Shown one piece after another: positions 40,231 to 48,426 of a stretch of DNA of 64,000 bases. Position 1 is the stretch's first letter. Every line of letters starts with the position of its first letter. The notes beneath the pieces were generated by a model that ran no database searches, had not been told where the DNA came from, and saw nothing but the letters and a program-made list of their open reading frames with translations. The stretch lies in assembly GCF_964246085.1 (NCBI RefSeq), contig NZ_CAXTPD010000008.1; one strand, given 5' to 3'. Origin of the DNA: Brotaphodocola sp003480315. GTDB lineage: Bacteria > Bacillota > Clostridia > Lachnospirales > Lachnospiraceae. The position numbers were made by a program, and so were the translations under genes.

Positions 40231-41643
40231 TTATAGTTTATCTCCCAGCACTCTTGTCCAGTAGTCTTTGGTCTCAGCCACAACCACACCGCTTAACGCC
40301 AGCAGTGCGATCAGGTTCGGCAGTGCCATCAGGGCATTGAAGATATCTGCAATGGTCCAGACGGCTTCTACGGTCATGAACGGTCCGATGAAGATGGCCA
40401 GGATGTAGAGAAAGCGGTATGCCATAACTGCGCCATGGCTTCCGTTTGATAAATACTCCAGGCAGCGCTCTCCGTAGTAGTTCCATCCGATGATGGTGGT
40501 GAAGGCGAAGAAGATCAGGCACATCATCAGAAGAAATGCGGAAAACTGTGCCGGTACCGGAAGTCCCATCTGGAATGCGCGGGTGGTAACAGCTACACCT
40601 TCCAGACCTGCGGTGTGGGAACCGGTCAGAACGATGCACAGGCCGGTCATGGTACATACAATGATGGTATCGATAAAGGTACCGGTCATGGTAACAAGAC
40701 CCTGACGTGCCGGCTCCTTGGTCTGAGCGGCAGCGGCAGCGATCGGTGCGCTTCCCAGACCTGCCTCATTGGAGAAGATACCGCGGGCAATTCCTTTCTG
40801 CATGGCGATGAGCACAGCACCGAGGGCACCGCCAGCAGCAGCACGCAGGCCAAAGGCGCTCTGGATGATCTCAGCAAAGGCAGCCGGGATGCGGGCAGCG
40901 TTTAATACCAGGACCGCGATGCAGGCAATGATGTAAAATACTGCCATAAATGGAACGATAACGGAAGAAACACTTGCAATACGCTGAATGCCGCCAAGCA
41001 CCACCAGAGCGACGCAGATGGTCAGGATGATACCGGTTATGACGACTGCAATGCTGTAATCATTTCCAAATAAGTTTATCACATGTTCCTGGTTCTGGTC
41101 AAAAAAGTTTCCGGCTGCGGCAGTGATGCCGTTGACCTGGGTGAAGGTACCGATTCCGAGAAGACCGACACCGGCACCGAAGAAGGCGAAGATCTTGCCC
41201 AGCCAGCGCCAGTTTTTGCCCATACCATTTTCAATGTAATAGAACGGTCCGCCAAGTACATGGCCGCTTTCATCAATGGTGCGGTACTTGATGGCCAGTA
41301 CACCTTCTGCGTACTTGGTAGCCATACCGAACAGTGCTGCGATCCACATCCAGAACAGTGCTCCGGCACCGCCGGCAACCAGCGCCGTGGCCACACCGAC
41401 GATATTGCCGGTACCGATGGTAGCGGACAGGGCGGTACAAAGAGCAGCGAAGCTGCTGACCTCACCGTGGCCTTCATTTTCGTTCTGGAACATGTATTTA
41501 CAGGCCATGCCCAGCTTGTGGAACTGGATTCCGCGCAGACGGATGGTTAAGAAGATACCGGTTGCGAGAATCAGGACGATCAGGGGAACACCCCATACAA
41601 AACCATCCAGCCAGTTCAGAAATGCACTTACTTTACTTAACAT
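40231..41643 (-). CDS. Sodium:alanine/glycine symporter (AGCS family)
   Basis: A 470-residue AGCS family symporter with about ten helices. Diagnostic segments: FVWGVPLIVLILATGIFLTI, SSFAALCTALSATIGTGNIV, ALFGMATKYAEGVLAIKYR, IFSNEAGLGSAPIAAAAAQT and FAFTTIIGWNYYGERCLEYL. It imports glycine or alanine with Na+. The ATG at 41643 is the start; an upstream in-frame stretch to 41874 runs through the riboswitch and is not coding. The glycine riboswitch in its leader supports glycine as a substrate. Confidence 0.95.
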   Translation of the reverse strand: MLSKVSAFLNWLDGFVWGVPLIVLILATGIFLTIRLRGIQFHKLGMACKYMFQNENEGHGEVSSFAALCTALSATIGTGNIVGVATALVAGGAGALFWMWIAALFGMATKYAEGVLAIKYRTIDESGHVLGGPFYYIENGMGKNWRWLGKIFAFFGAGVGLLGIGTFTQVNGITAAAGNFFDQNQEHVINLFGNDYSIAVVITGIILTICVALVVLGGIQRIASVSSVIVPFMAVFYIIACIAVLVLNAARIPAAFAEIIQSAFGLRAAAGGALGAVLIAMQKGIARGIFSNEAGLGSAPIAAAAAQTKEPARQGLVTMTGTFIDTIIVCTMTGLCIVLTGSHTAGLEGVAVTTRAFQMGLPVPAQFSAFLLMMCLIFFAFTTIIGWNYYGERCLEYLSNGSHGAVMAYRFLYILAIFIGPFMTVEAVWTIADIFNALMALPNLIALLALSGVVVAETKDYWTRVLGDKL

Positions 41644-41815
41644 AATACTCACTCTTTCTCCCATGGGGGTGTTTATATAGAAGCTCTGGGGGAAGAAAAC
41701 CAGCAGAAAACCGGTTTTTTGTAAACAAAAAAGGAAGTATTCCAGCTGCACCTTCGCAGATGAAAAACTCCCTCTAAAGAGTGTGGAAAGACGGATGCAT
41801 TGCTGCATCAGACTG

Positions 41816-41892
41816 CTCTGTCCTTTTGCCTGAGAGATTGGCACGTTCTGTGCTGTACACCTTCGGCGCTCCATACATGAGACTCTCCAGAG
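41816..41892 (-). promoter_or_regulatory. Glycine riboswitch (single aptamer) upstream of the AGCS symporter
   Basis: On the minus strand the aptamer begins CTCTGGAGAG (41892), includes GCGCCGAAGGTG in its middle and ends CTCTCAGGCAAAAGGACAGAG (41816). These are the conserved gcvT-type blocks. No second aptamer follows. A short GATGCAGCAATGCATC hairpin and ACTC/GAGT stem with TTTTT (about 41790-41765) form a probable terminator platform before the ATG at 41643. It probably turns the importer off when glycine is high, but ON switching is possible. Confidence 0.9.
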
Positions 41893-41997
41893 TTTGCTTC
41901 TTGAAAAGAAGCATAGACGATTTACTTTTGAAAAGCAAGTGTATTTTTAAAAAACGGGAAAAATTCTTCGGAAAAATACAATTTTATAAAGTACAGC

Positions 41998-42053
41998 TTG
42001 CAGATCTTTATAAAATGTGTATAATGAAAATGATAAATAGTTCAAAAAAGAAC
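41998..42053 (+). promoter_or_regulatory. Promoter and candidate operator of the MarR gene
   Basis: TTGCAG (41998-42003) and TATAAT (42020-42025) are 16 bases apart. GTTCAAAAAAGAAC (42040-42053), an inverted repeat just downstream, may be an autoregulatory site. The 467-base gap 41644-42110 is otherwise the riboswitch leader. Confidence 0.55.
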
Positions 42054-42110
42054 AGTTTTATTCTGAAACAAATGACAGGGCAGAGAAAAGTACAGAAGGA
42101 AGGAGAACAC

Positions 42111-42563
42111 ATGCTTCAGGCAACAGAATTTTTGCGTCTCATGCGCTTTATCACTAAATCTCATGAGGCGTGCATCCAGACCATCTGCAGGGAACACCAG
42201 CTTACCATGATGGAGGCTACCATCATTACCTTTCTGAGAAATAATCCCAGTGTGGACACGGCGGCAGATATCGCGGAACTGCGGATGCTGTCCAAGGGGC
42301 AGGTTTCCCAGGCAGTGGAGTCACTGGTCCAAAAAGGACTGGTGACAAGACAGACAGATGCTTCAGACCGGCGCCGGATTCATCTCCTGTTATGTGAAAA
42401 AAGCATTCCGGTAACAGATTCTATCGATGTGATCCAGCGGCAGTTTCTTGCCGGCATATTTGATGGATTTTCAGAGAACGAGATGGAATGCTTTGCCGTT
42501 TTTCATGAGCGGATAATGGAAAATGTCCGACGGTTATCTGAAAAAATGGTAACTGTTCAGTAG
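42111..42563 (+). CDS. MarR family transcriptional regulator
   Basis: A 150-residue winged-helix repressor. The core SHEACIQTICREHQLTMMEA, TAADIAELRMLSKGQVSQAV, ESLVQKGLVTRQTDASDRRR holds the recognition helix and the wing (DASDRRRIHLLL). It precedes a MATE exporter on the same strand, the arrangement of MepR and MepA in Staphylococcus. A repressor that releases the exporter when it binds a toxic ligand is the likely role. The ATG has AAGGAGAAC upstream. Its last codons are part of the palindrome at 42549. Confidence 0.92.
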   Translation: MLQATEFLRLMRFITKSHEACIQTICREHQLTMMEATIITFLRNNPSVDTAADIAELRMLSKGQVSQAVESLVQKGLVTRQTDASDRRRIHLLLCEKSIPVTDSIDVIQRQFLAGIFDGFSENEMECFAVFHERIMENVRRLSEKMVTVQ

Positions 42564-42680
42564 GTCTGCGCATTTACTGCGCTGACCGTAAGAAAACATA
42601 GGCTGGCAGGCAAAAATCCCATTGCCGTAGGCAATTTTAATGGATTTTTGCTCGTGACTGTGAAGGTACTGAACAGTTAC
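42549..42680. repeat. Nested inverted repeats spanning the marR-MATE gap
   Basis: GTAACTGTTCAGTA (42549-42562, including the marR stop) is a perfect inverted copy of TACTGAACAGTTAC (42667-42680). Each arm is itself near-palindromic (ACTG..CAGT). Inside are two hairpins: GGTC.GCGC with GCGC.GACC at 42563-42587, and GCAAAAATCC (42610-42619) with GGATTTTTGC (42642-42651). The arms could be twin MarR operators, the second one 27 bases before the MATE start; the inner hairpins could act as a terminator. Confidence 0.7.
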
Positions 42681-42707
42681 AAGAAATGAGAGAAAGAAGG
42701 AACGCAC

Positions 42708-44069
42708 ATGAATGACGAAAAAGATTTTTTAGGGAAGGAACCCATTGGGAAGCTGTTACGTTCCCTGGCTATTCCGACTATCACCGCGCAGCTTATCAAC
42801 ATGCTTTATAACATTGTAGACCGCATTTACATCGGTCATATTCCGGAGTCCGGGGCGATGGCCCTGACCGGTGTGGGAGTCTGCATGCCGCTGATCATGA
42901 TCGTTTCAGCGTTTGCGGCCCTGGTGGGAAGCGGCGGAGCGCCGCGGGCTTCCATCCATATGGGAAAGCAGGATTATGATCAGGCAGAAAAGATTCTCGG
43001 CAACTGCTTTACGCTGCAGGTGGTGATCTCGGCTATCCTTACGGCGGTATTGTTCTGCTTTAACCGGAAATTCCTTCTGGCATTTGGAGCAAGTGAAAAC
43101 ACGATTGAATATGCAGTCAGCTACATGAATATTTACTCGCTGGGAACCATTTTTGTGGAACTGACGCTGGGCATGAACATGTTTATCACGGCTCAGGGAT
43201 TTGCGAAAACCGGCATGCTCTCCGTGCTGATCGGCGCGGTCTGCAACATTGTGCTGGATCCGGTTTTCATTTTTGGAATGCATATGGGCGTACGCGGAGC
43301 AGCGCTTGCAACGGTTATTTCCCAGGCCTGTTCCACCATCTGGGTGCTGGCGTTCCTGGCCGGAAAAAAGACTCGTTTGAAAATCCGTCTAAGCAATATG
43401 GGCCTGACTCCATCGGTTATCCTGCCGTGTGTAGCGCTGGGCGCGGCAACCTTTGTCATGCAGTCCAGTGAGAGTATTATTTCCATTTGCTTTAACTCAT
43501 CTCTGTTAAAATACGGCGGTGATATTGCGGTGGGAGCCATGACGATCTTGACCAGTGCCATGCAGTTTGCCATGCTGCCGCTGCAGGGCCTTGGACAGGG
43601 TGCGCAGCCGATCATCAGCTATAATTACGGCGCGCGGAACGCAGACCGCGTGAAGGGCGCGTTTCAGCTTCTTTTGAAGGTCAGCCTGATTTATTCCACG
43701 CTGATCTGGCTGTTTGTACAGGTGGTTCCGCAGGCATTTGCGGGCATGTTTACCTCGGATGCAGAACTCCTGGCATTTACTTCCAGAGCGCTCCGGATTT
43801 ATATGGCCTGTGTCTTTATGTTTGGAATTCAGATTGCCTGCCAGATGGCATTTACTTCGATTGGCTTTGCAAAAGAATCCATCATTGTGGCGGTGACCCG
43901 GAAATTTATTCTGCTGCTTCCGCTCATTTATATTCTGCCGCATGTGCTGACCGGCAATCGGACCTTTGCGGTTTATACGGCAGAGCCGGTGGCAGATTTT
44001 TTGGCTGTGACCTTTACGGCGCTGCTGTTCCGGAAACAGTTTAAGAAGGCGCTCAGCAGTCTTATGTAA
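42708..44069 (+). CDS. MATE family efflux transporter (MepA-like)
   Basis: A 453-residue MATE exporter: PIGKLLRSLAIPTITAQLIN, MLYNIVDRIYIGHIPESGAM, and twelve helices in two halves with GQGAQPIISYNYGARNADRV in the second. The DRIYIGHI segment and the MarR neighbour place it nearer to MepA than to the transporter at 99. It pumps drugs or cationic toxins out using a cation gradient. GAAGGAACGCAC precedes the ATG. A strong terminator follows. Confidence 0.94.
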   Translation: MNDEKDFLGKEPIGKLLRSLAIPTITAQLINMLYNIVDRIYIGHIPESGAMALTGVGVCMPLIMIVSAFAALVGSGGAPRASIHMGKQDYDQAEKILGNCFTLQVVISAILTAVLFCFNRKFLLAFGASENTIEYAVSYMNIYSLGTIFVELTLGMNMFITAQGFAKTGMLSVLIGAVCNIVLDPVFIFGMHMGVRGAALATVISQACSTIWVLAFLAGKKTRLKIRLSNMGLTPSVILPCVALGAATFVMQSSESIISICFNSSLLKYGGDIAVGAMTILTSAMQFAMLPLQGLGQGAQPIISYNYGARNADRVKGAFQLLLKVSLIYSTLIWLFVQVVPQAFAGMFTSDAELLAFTSRALRIYMACVFMFGIQIACQMAFTSIGFAKESIIVAVTRKFILLLPLIYILPHVLTGNRTFAVYTAEPVADFLAVTFTALLFRKQFKKALSSLM

Positions 44070-44097
44070 AGAACAGAGTATGGCTTCTGTTTTTATG

Positions 44098-44143
44098 AAA
44101 AGTGGCGTATTCCGTCAAAAACATGGTGGAATATGCCGCTTTT
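44098..44143 (+). terminator. Rho-independent terminator after the MATE gene
   Basis: AAAAGTGGCGTATTCC (44098-44113) pairs with GGAATATGCCGCTTTT (44128-44143), 14 of 16 positions, ending in a T-run. Confidence 0.85.
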
Positions 44144-44206
44144 GTAGTTGTAAAAAAAGCGTCATGTTATAGTGAGTCTCATAGAAAAAAGAAAGGCTGT
44201 TTTGCG

Positions 44207-44791
44207 ATGGATCTTGGCGAATTCTATGAGAAATATAAGCAGTATTACTACTGGAAACTGAGCAGGAACATAAGCGGAATGGGACTTATATTTCCTGCGG
44301 AAGATATCATTCATGACGTAGTGGTGACCATGATAGCAGATGAAAAGCACAGGACAAAATTTGAACGTCTGCCAGAGACGGAAGCAAAAGCATATTTTAT
44401 GTCCTGCCTGAAGCATCGCCTTGTCGATATCATCCGGCGTGAAAAGCGCCGCAGGGAGTATCTGGAGACGCTGGAGCGCTATGAGAAAAAGCTGGAAACA
44501 GAGAACAGCAATACAGAAATGATCGTAGTGGAAGAATTGGATTTCGGAAACAATATAGCCGGTACCCTGAAGCTTTTGAGACCCGAAGAACGGGAGCTGT
44601 TACATCTGGCATTTATACAGAAAATGCCTTACCGGGAAATCGCAGGGCGAAGCCAGCTGCGGGAAAGTGCTATTGCCATGAGGGTGATGAGGCTTCGGAG
44701 AAAGCTCCTGAAAATATGCCTGGAACGCGGAATTTTGTGTGAAAAAATAAAATTTGGGTCTTGCCAACCGGAAAAACATGTGCTATCATGA
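44207..44791 (+). CDS. Sigma-70 family RNA polymerase sigma factor
   Basis: A 194-residue ECF-like sigma factor. Region 2 (about residues 25-85: IFPAEDIIHDVVVTMIADEK, then AYFMSCLKHRLVDIIRREKR) and region 4 (about 120-175: LLRPEERELLHLAFIQKMPY, REIAGRSQLRESAIAMRVMR) are present. The Arg/Lys-rich linker is unusually long. Unlike the sigma factor at 21518, no anti-sigma gene is next to it, so its control is not visible. It precedes the T-box leader but belongs to a separate unit. Its start has only a weak site (AAAGG, 11 bases). Confidence 0.85.
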   Translation: MDLGEFYEKYKQYYYWKLSRNISGMGLIFPAEDIIHDVVVTMIADEKHRTKFERLPETEAKAYFMSCLKHRLVDIIRREKRRREYLETLERYEKKLETENSNTEMIVVEELDFGNNIAGTLKLLRPEERELLHLAFIQKMPYREIAGRSQLRESAIAMRVMRLRRKLLKICLERGILCEKIKFGSCQPEKHVLS

Positions 44792-44835
44792 TGTCAATTT
44801 TCAGAAAGATATTTCTGAACAGGAACCATAAAAGG

Positions 44836-45142
44836 CAGTGAAGGAGACTCTTGCCAGCAGGACTTCGACAGGAAGAGGGCGTCACCGACTGAGAGCGCCG
44901 TCAGGTTGGACTCTGGCTCACAGGGAACACTCCGGAGCCGGTACTTCGAAACACAGACTTAAAAGATGGGCCATGTGCGTAGGGGTATCCGTCAGGCACA
45001 CGTTACGTGTCTTAAAGAGCGGAGTCGCTTTTGCTCAAAGGGGAGCAGAAGGCAGGTCTCAATGCGGGTGGTACCGCGGAACATAACAAGAGTATAGTGT
45101 CCCGTCCCGGAATATGTAACCGTATTCCGTGGCGGGATTTTT
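44836..45142 (+). promoter_or_regulatory. T-box leader of the aspS-gat operon
   Basis: The conserved T-box sequence GGGTGGTACCGCGG is at 45066-45079, and a terminator (stem CGGAATA/TATTCCG within CCCG/CGGG, 45100-45137, then TTTTT) follows. Stem I lies in 44836-44940: GGAG (44843) can pair with CTCC (44930) and GCCAG (44853) with CTGGC. The internal loop then exposes GGGAACA, giving AAC (44926-44928, Asn) as the likely specifier. That would mean the operon responds to uncharged tRNA-Asn. The specifier call is inference; the T-box is certain. It fills the 408-base gap. Confidence 0.93.
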
Positions 45143-45199
45143 GTATCTAAAATTCTCCCGGAATACAGAAAAATCACGTTCAGGTAAGGAGAAAGCAGC

Positions 45200-46531
45200 A
45201 TGGAATTTTTAACAGGTGTCAAAGAGAAGGAAACAATCGGTATCAGAGAAATTTTAAGCGGGCATTATGTAGGAAAGACCGTAAAAATGAACGGTGCGGT
45301 CCACAACATCCGTGATATGGGTGAGTTTGCGTTTATTATTCTCAGAAAAGCAGAAGGCCTGGTGCAGTGTGTGTATGAAGAGGGAAAAACAGAGTTTGAT
45401 TTAAAGAATTTAAAAGAAGAATCCGCAGTGGAAGTCACAGGTGTGATAGCGCTGGAAGAGCGTGCGCCGCAGGGCTTTGAACTCCGCCTTACCGGCATCC
45501 GGGTGCTGTCTGAGCCGGCAGAAACCATGCCGATCGCCATCAACAAATGGAAGATGAACACTTCCCTGGAGACAAGACTGAGCCTTCGTCCGGTATCCTT
45601 AAGAAACGTCCGGGAGCGCGCAAAATTTAAAATCCAGGAGGGCATTGTGAGAGGCTTCCGTGAGTTTTTATCTTCCCAGGGCTTTACTGAGGTTCATACT
45701 CCGAAAATCGTATCCCGTGGTGCAGAGGGCGGCGCGAACGTCTTTAAATTAAACTATTTCAACAAGAAAGCAGAGTTGGGACAGAGCCCCCAGTTTTACA
45801 AGCAGATGATGGTAGGCGTGTTTGACCGCGTATTTGAGGTGGCTCCGGTATTCCGTGCCGAGAAGCACAATACCACCCGTCATTTAAATGAGTATATTGG
45901 CCTGGACTTTGAGATGGGTTACATCGACAGTTTTGAGGATGTCATGGCCATGGAGGCCGGCTTCTTAAAGTACACCATGGAGCTGTTAAAAGCAGAGTAT
46001 AAAAAAGAACTGGATATGCTGGGCATCGATCTTCCTTCCATCAGCCAGATCCCACACGTGCGCTTTGCTGAGGCGAAGCAGCTGGTATCGGAAAAATACA
46101 ACCGGAAGATCCGTAACCCATTCGATCTGGAGCCGGAGGAGGAAGTGCTGATCGGCCGCTATTTCAAGGAAGAATACGACAGTGACTTTGTATTTGTTAC
46201 GCATTATCCGTCCAAAAAGAGACCGTTTTATGCCATGGATGATCCGGAGGATACCAGTGTTACCTTAAGCTTTGACCTGCTTTACAAGGGGCTGGAAATT
46301 ACCACCGGCGGCCAGCGAATCCACGATTACCAGATGATCCTGGAAAAGATGGAAAAGCGCGGAATGGATCCGGAGGATATCAAGGATTACCTGATGATCT
46401 TCAAATATGGTATGCCACCGCATGGCGGCCTGGGTATTGGTCTGGAACGTCTGACCATGCGCCTGTTAGATGAGCAGAATGTCCGCGAGACTTCGTTATT
46501 CCCGCGTGATGTAACCAGACTGGAACCGTAA
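45200..46531 (+). CDS. aspS: Aspartyl-tRNA synthetase, short archaeal-type, probably non-discriminating
   Basis: A 443-residue class II synthetase. An N-terminal OB-fold anticodon domain (KTVKMNGAVHNIRDMGEFAF) precedes motif 1, motif 2 (FEVAPVFRAEKHNTTRHLNE) and motif 3 (GGLGIGLERLTMRLL). Typical bacterial AspRS is about 590 residues with a GAD insertion; that insertion is absent here, as in archaeal enzymes. Being cotranscribed with gatCAB, it most likely charges both tRNA-Asp and tRNA-Asn with aspartate. The T-box leader with an apparent Asn specifier agrees with this. Asparaginyl-tRNA synthetase was considered, but the operon context and sequence favour AspRS. Confidence 0.88.
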   Translation: MEFLTGVKEKETIGIREILSGHYVGKTVKMNGAVHNIRDMGEFAFIILRKAEGLVQCVYEEGKTEFDLKNLKEESAVEVTGVIALEERAPQGFELRLTGIRVLSEPAETMPIAINKWKMNTSLETRLSLRPVSLRNVRERAKFKIQEGIVRGFREFLSSQGFTEVHTPKIVSRGAEGGANVFKLNYFNKKAELGQSPQFYKQMMVGVFDRVFEVAPVFRAEKHNTTRHLNEYIGLDFEMGYIDSFEDVMAMEAGFLKYTMELLKAEYKKELDMLGIDLPSISQIPHVRFAEAKQLVSEKYNRKIRNPFDLEPEEEVLIGRYFKEEYDSDFVFVTHYPSKKRPFYAMDDPEDTSVTLSFDLLYKGLEITTGGQRIHDYQMILEKMEKRGMDPEDIKDYLMIFKYGMPPHGGLGIGLERLTMRLLDEQNVRETSLFPRDVTRLEP

Positions 46532-46555
46532 ACTAGGAGTTGGAGGAGAAAAATC

Positions 46556-46849
46556 ATGGCAAATATCATCAGCGACGAGACCATTGAATATGTTGGAATT
46601 CTGGCGAAGCTGGAACTCTCGGATGAGGAAAAAGAGACGGCCAAGAAGGATATGGGCCGGATGTTAGACTATATCGACAAGTTAAATGAACTGGATACCA
46701 GCGGTGTAGAACCTATGTCCCATGTATTCCCGATGAACAACGTGTTCCGGGAAGATGTGGTGACCAACGGGGATGAGCGGGACAAAATCCTGCTGAATGC
46801 GCCGGAGCAGAAGGACGGAGCCTTCAAGGTTCCGAAGACGGTAGAATAA
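46556..46849 (+). CDS. gatC: Asp-tRNA(Asn)/Glu-tRNA(Gln) amidotransferase subunit C
   Basis: A 97-residue GatC. The pattern ISDETIEYVGILAKLELSDE, then LDYIDKLNELDTSGVEPMSH and NNVFREDVVTNGDERDKILL is characteristic. It wraps between GatA and GatB and stabilises the amidotransferase. GGAGG precedes the ATG, 25 bases after aspS. Confidence 0.96.
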   Translation: MANIISDETIEYVGILAKLELSDEEKETAKKDMGRMLDYIDKLNELDTSGVEPMSHVFPMNNVFREDVVTNGDERDKILLNAPEQKDGAFKVPKTVE

Positions 46850-46943
46850 ACGGATAGAAAACGAAAACTGTGGAGAATCCGGATGGATTCAGGAAAAGCT
46901 GTGGAAAACAGCAAACATGACAGACATGAATGGAGGAAACAAC

Positions 46944-48425
46944 GTGAGTATCCTGGATTTAACAGCGGTAGCGCTTGGAAAAAAGATCAAGGCCGGCGAG
47001 ATCACGGCCGTGGAAGCCACAAAGGCAGCTCTGGCCCAGATCAAGACTCTGGAGCCGGTTTTAAACTGCTACGTGACCGTAGATGAAGAGGGCGCTTTAA
47101 AACGCGCCGAAGAAGTACAGAGACAGATTGAAGACGGAACCCTGACCGGCCCTCTGGCCGGTGTTCCGGTGGCGATCAAAGATAATATGTGTACAGAGGG
47201 ACTGCTGACAACCTGCAGCTCCAAAATCCTTGATAATTTTAAACCGACCTATACGGCAGAAGCAGTCAGAAATCTGGAGGCAGCAGGAGCCATTATCCTG
47301 GGAAAAACCAACATGGATGAGTTCGCTATGGGAAGCACCACCGAGACTTCCGCTTACGGCGAGACGAAAAACCCCTGGAACCCGGAGCATGTGCCGGGCG
47401 GTTCCTCCGGCGGTTCCTGTGCGGCAGTGGCAGCCAATGAATGCTTCTTCGCTCTGGGCTCCGACACCGGCGGTTCCATCCGCCAGCCTAGCTCCTTCTG
47501 CGGCGTGACCGGAATTAAGCCAACCTACGGGACGGTTTCCCGTTACGGCCTGATCGCCTACGGTTCTTCCCTGGATCAGATCGGACCGGTAGCAAAGGAC
47601 GTGACCGACTGTGCCACGATTCTGGAGACCATTGCTTCCTATGATAAAAAAGACAGCACCTCCATGAACCGTGAGGACTGTGATTTCACTTCTGCCCTGG
47701 TGGACGATGTAAAGGGCATGCGCATTGGCATTCCGCGCGACTATTTTGGCGAGGGGCTTGACCCGGAAGTAAAGGATGCCATTTTAAAGGCAGCGAAGGT
47801 TCTGGAGGAGAAGGGAGCTATTGTAGAGGAGTTTGATTTAAGTCTGGTAGAATACGCAATTCCGGCTTACTATGTCATTGCTTCCGCAGAGGCCAGCTCC
47901 AACTTATCCCGTTTTGACGGTGTGAAGTACGGACATCGGGCAAAAGAGTACGACGGCCTCCACAGCATGTACAAGAAGAGCCGTTCTGAGGGCTTTGGCC
48001 CGGAAGTAAAGCGCCGTATCATGCTGGGCTCCTTCGTACTCAGCAGCGGTTACTACGATGCCTACTACTTAAAGGCACTCCGCACGAAGGCGCTCATCAA
48101 GAAAGCCTTTGACAAAGCTTTTGAGAAATATGATGTAATCCTGGGCCCGGCTGCTCCGGCTACCGCGCCGAAGCTGGGCGAGTCCTTAAGTGATCCGCTC
48201 CAGATGTATCTGGGCGATATCTATACGATTTCCGTAAACTTGGCAGGACTTCCGGGCATGACGGTTCCATGCGGAAAAGACAGCAAGGGTCTTCCTATCG
48301 GTCTGCAGCTGATCGGAGACTGTTTCAAGGAAAAAAATATCATCCGCGCAGGCTATGCTTACGAGTGCAGCAGAACCTATGAAGCGCCGGAGATGGCAAA
48401 ACAGGCAGAAAAGGAGGCACAGTAA
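46944..48425 (+). CDS. gatA: Asp-tRNA(Asn)/Glu-tRNA(Gln) amidotransferase subunit A
   Basis: The 493-residue amidase-signature subunit, which frees ammonia from glutamine. The catalytic triad is visible: Lys in AGVPVAIKDNMC, the cis-Ser in GGSSGGSCAAVAAN and nucleophile Ser in GSDTGGSIRQPSSFCG. The N-terminus SILDLTAVALGKKIKAGEIT matches GatA. I chose GTG at 46944, 7 bases after GGAGG; ATGs at 46917 and 46926 lack sites and would add a non-homologous start. It acts with GatB and GatC on Asp-tRNA-Asn. Confidence 0.97.
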   Translation: MSILDLTAVALGKKIKAGEITAVEATKAALAQIKTLEPVLNCYVTVDEEGALKRAEEVQRQIEDGTLTGPLAGVPVAIKDNMCTEGLLTTCSSKILDNFKPTYTAEAVRNLEAAGAIILGKTNMDEFAMGSTTETSAYGETKNPWNPEHVPGGSSGGSCAAVAANECFFALGSDTGGSIRQPSSFCGVTGIKPTYGTVSRYGLIAYGSSLDQIGPVAKDVTDCATILETIASYDKKDSTSMNREDCDFTSALVDDVKGMRIGIPRDYFGEGLDPEVKDAILKAAKVLEEKGAIVEEFDLSLVEYAIPAYYVIASAEASSNLSRFDGVKYGHRAKEYDGLHSMYKKSRSEGFGPEVKRRIMLGSFVLSSGYYDAYYLKALRTKALIKKAFDKAFEKYDVILGPAAPATAPKLGESLSDPLQMYLGDIYTISVNLAGLPGMTVPCGKDSKGLPIGLQLIGDCFKEKNIIRAGYAYECSRTYEAPEMAKQAEKEAQ

Positions 48426-48426
48426 C

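Noticed and set aside
41764..41815. A second glycine aptamer after the first
   Set aside because: The sequence contains a small hairpin and a terminator-like stem but none of the aptamer blocks.
45200..46531. Asparaginyl-tRNA synthetase
   Set aside because: Length alone would allow it, but cotranscription with gatCAB would make AsnRS redundant and the motifs resemble short AspRS; the final test is a phylogeny.
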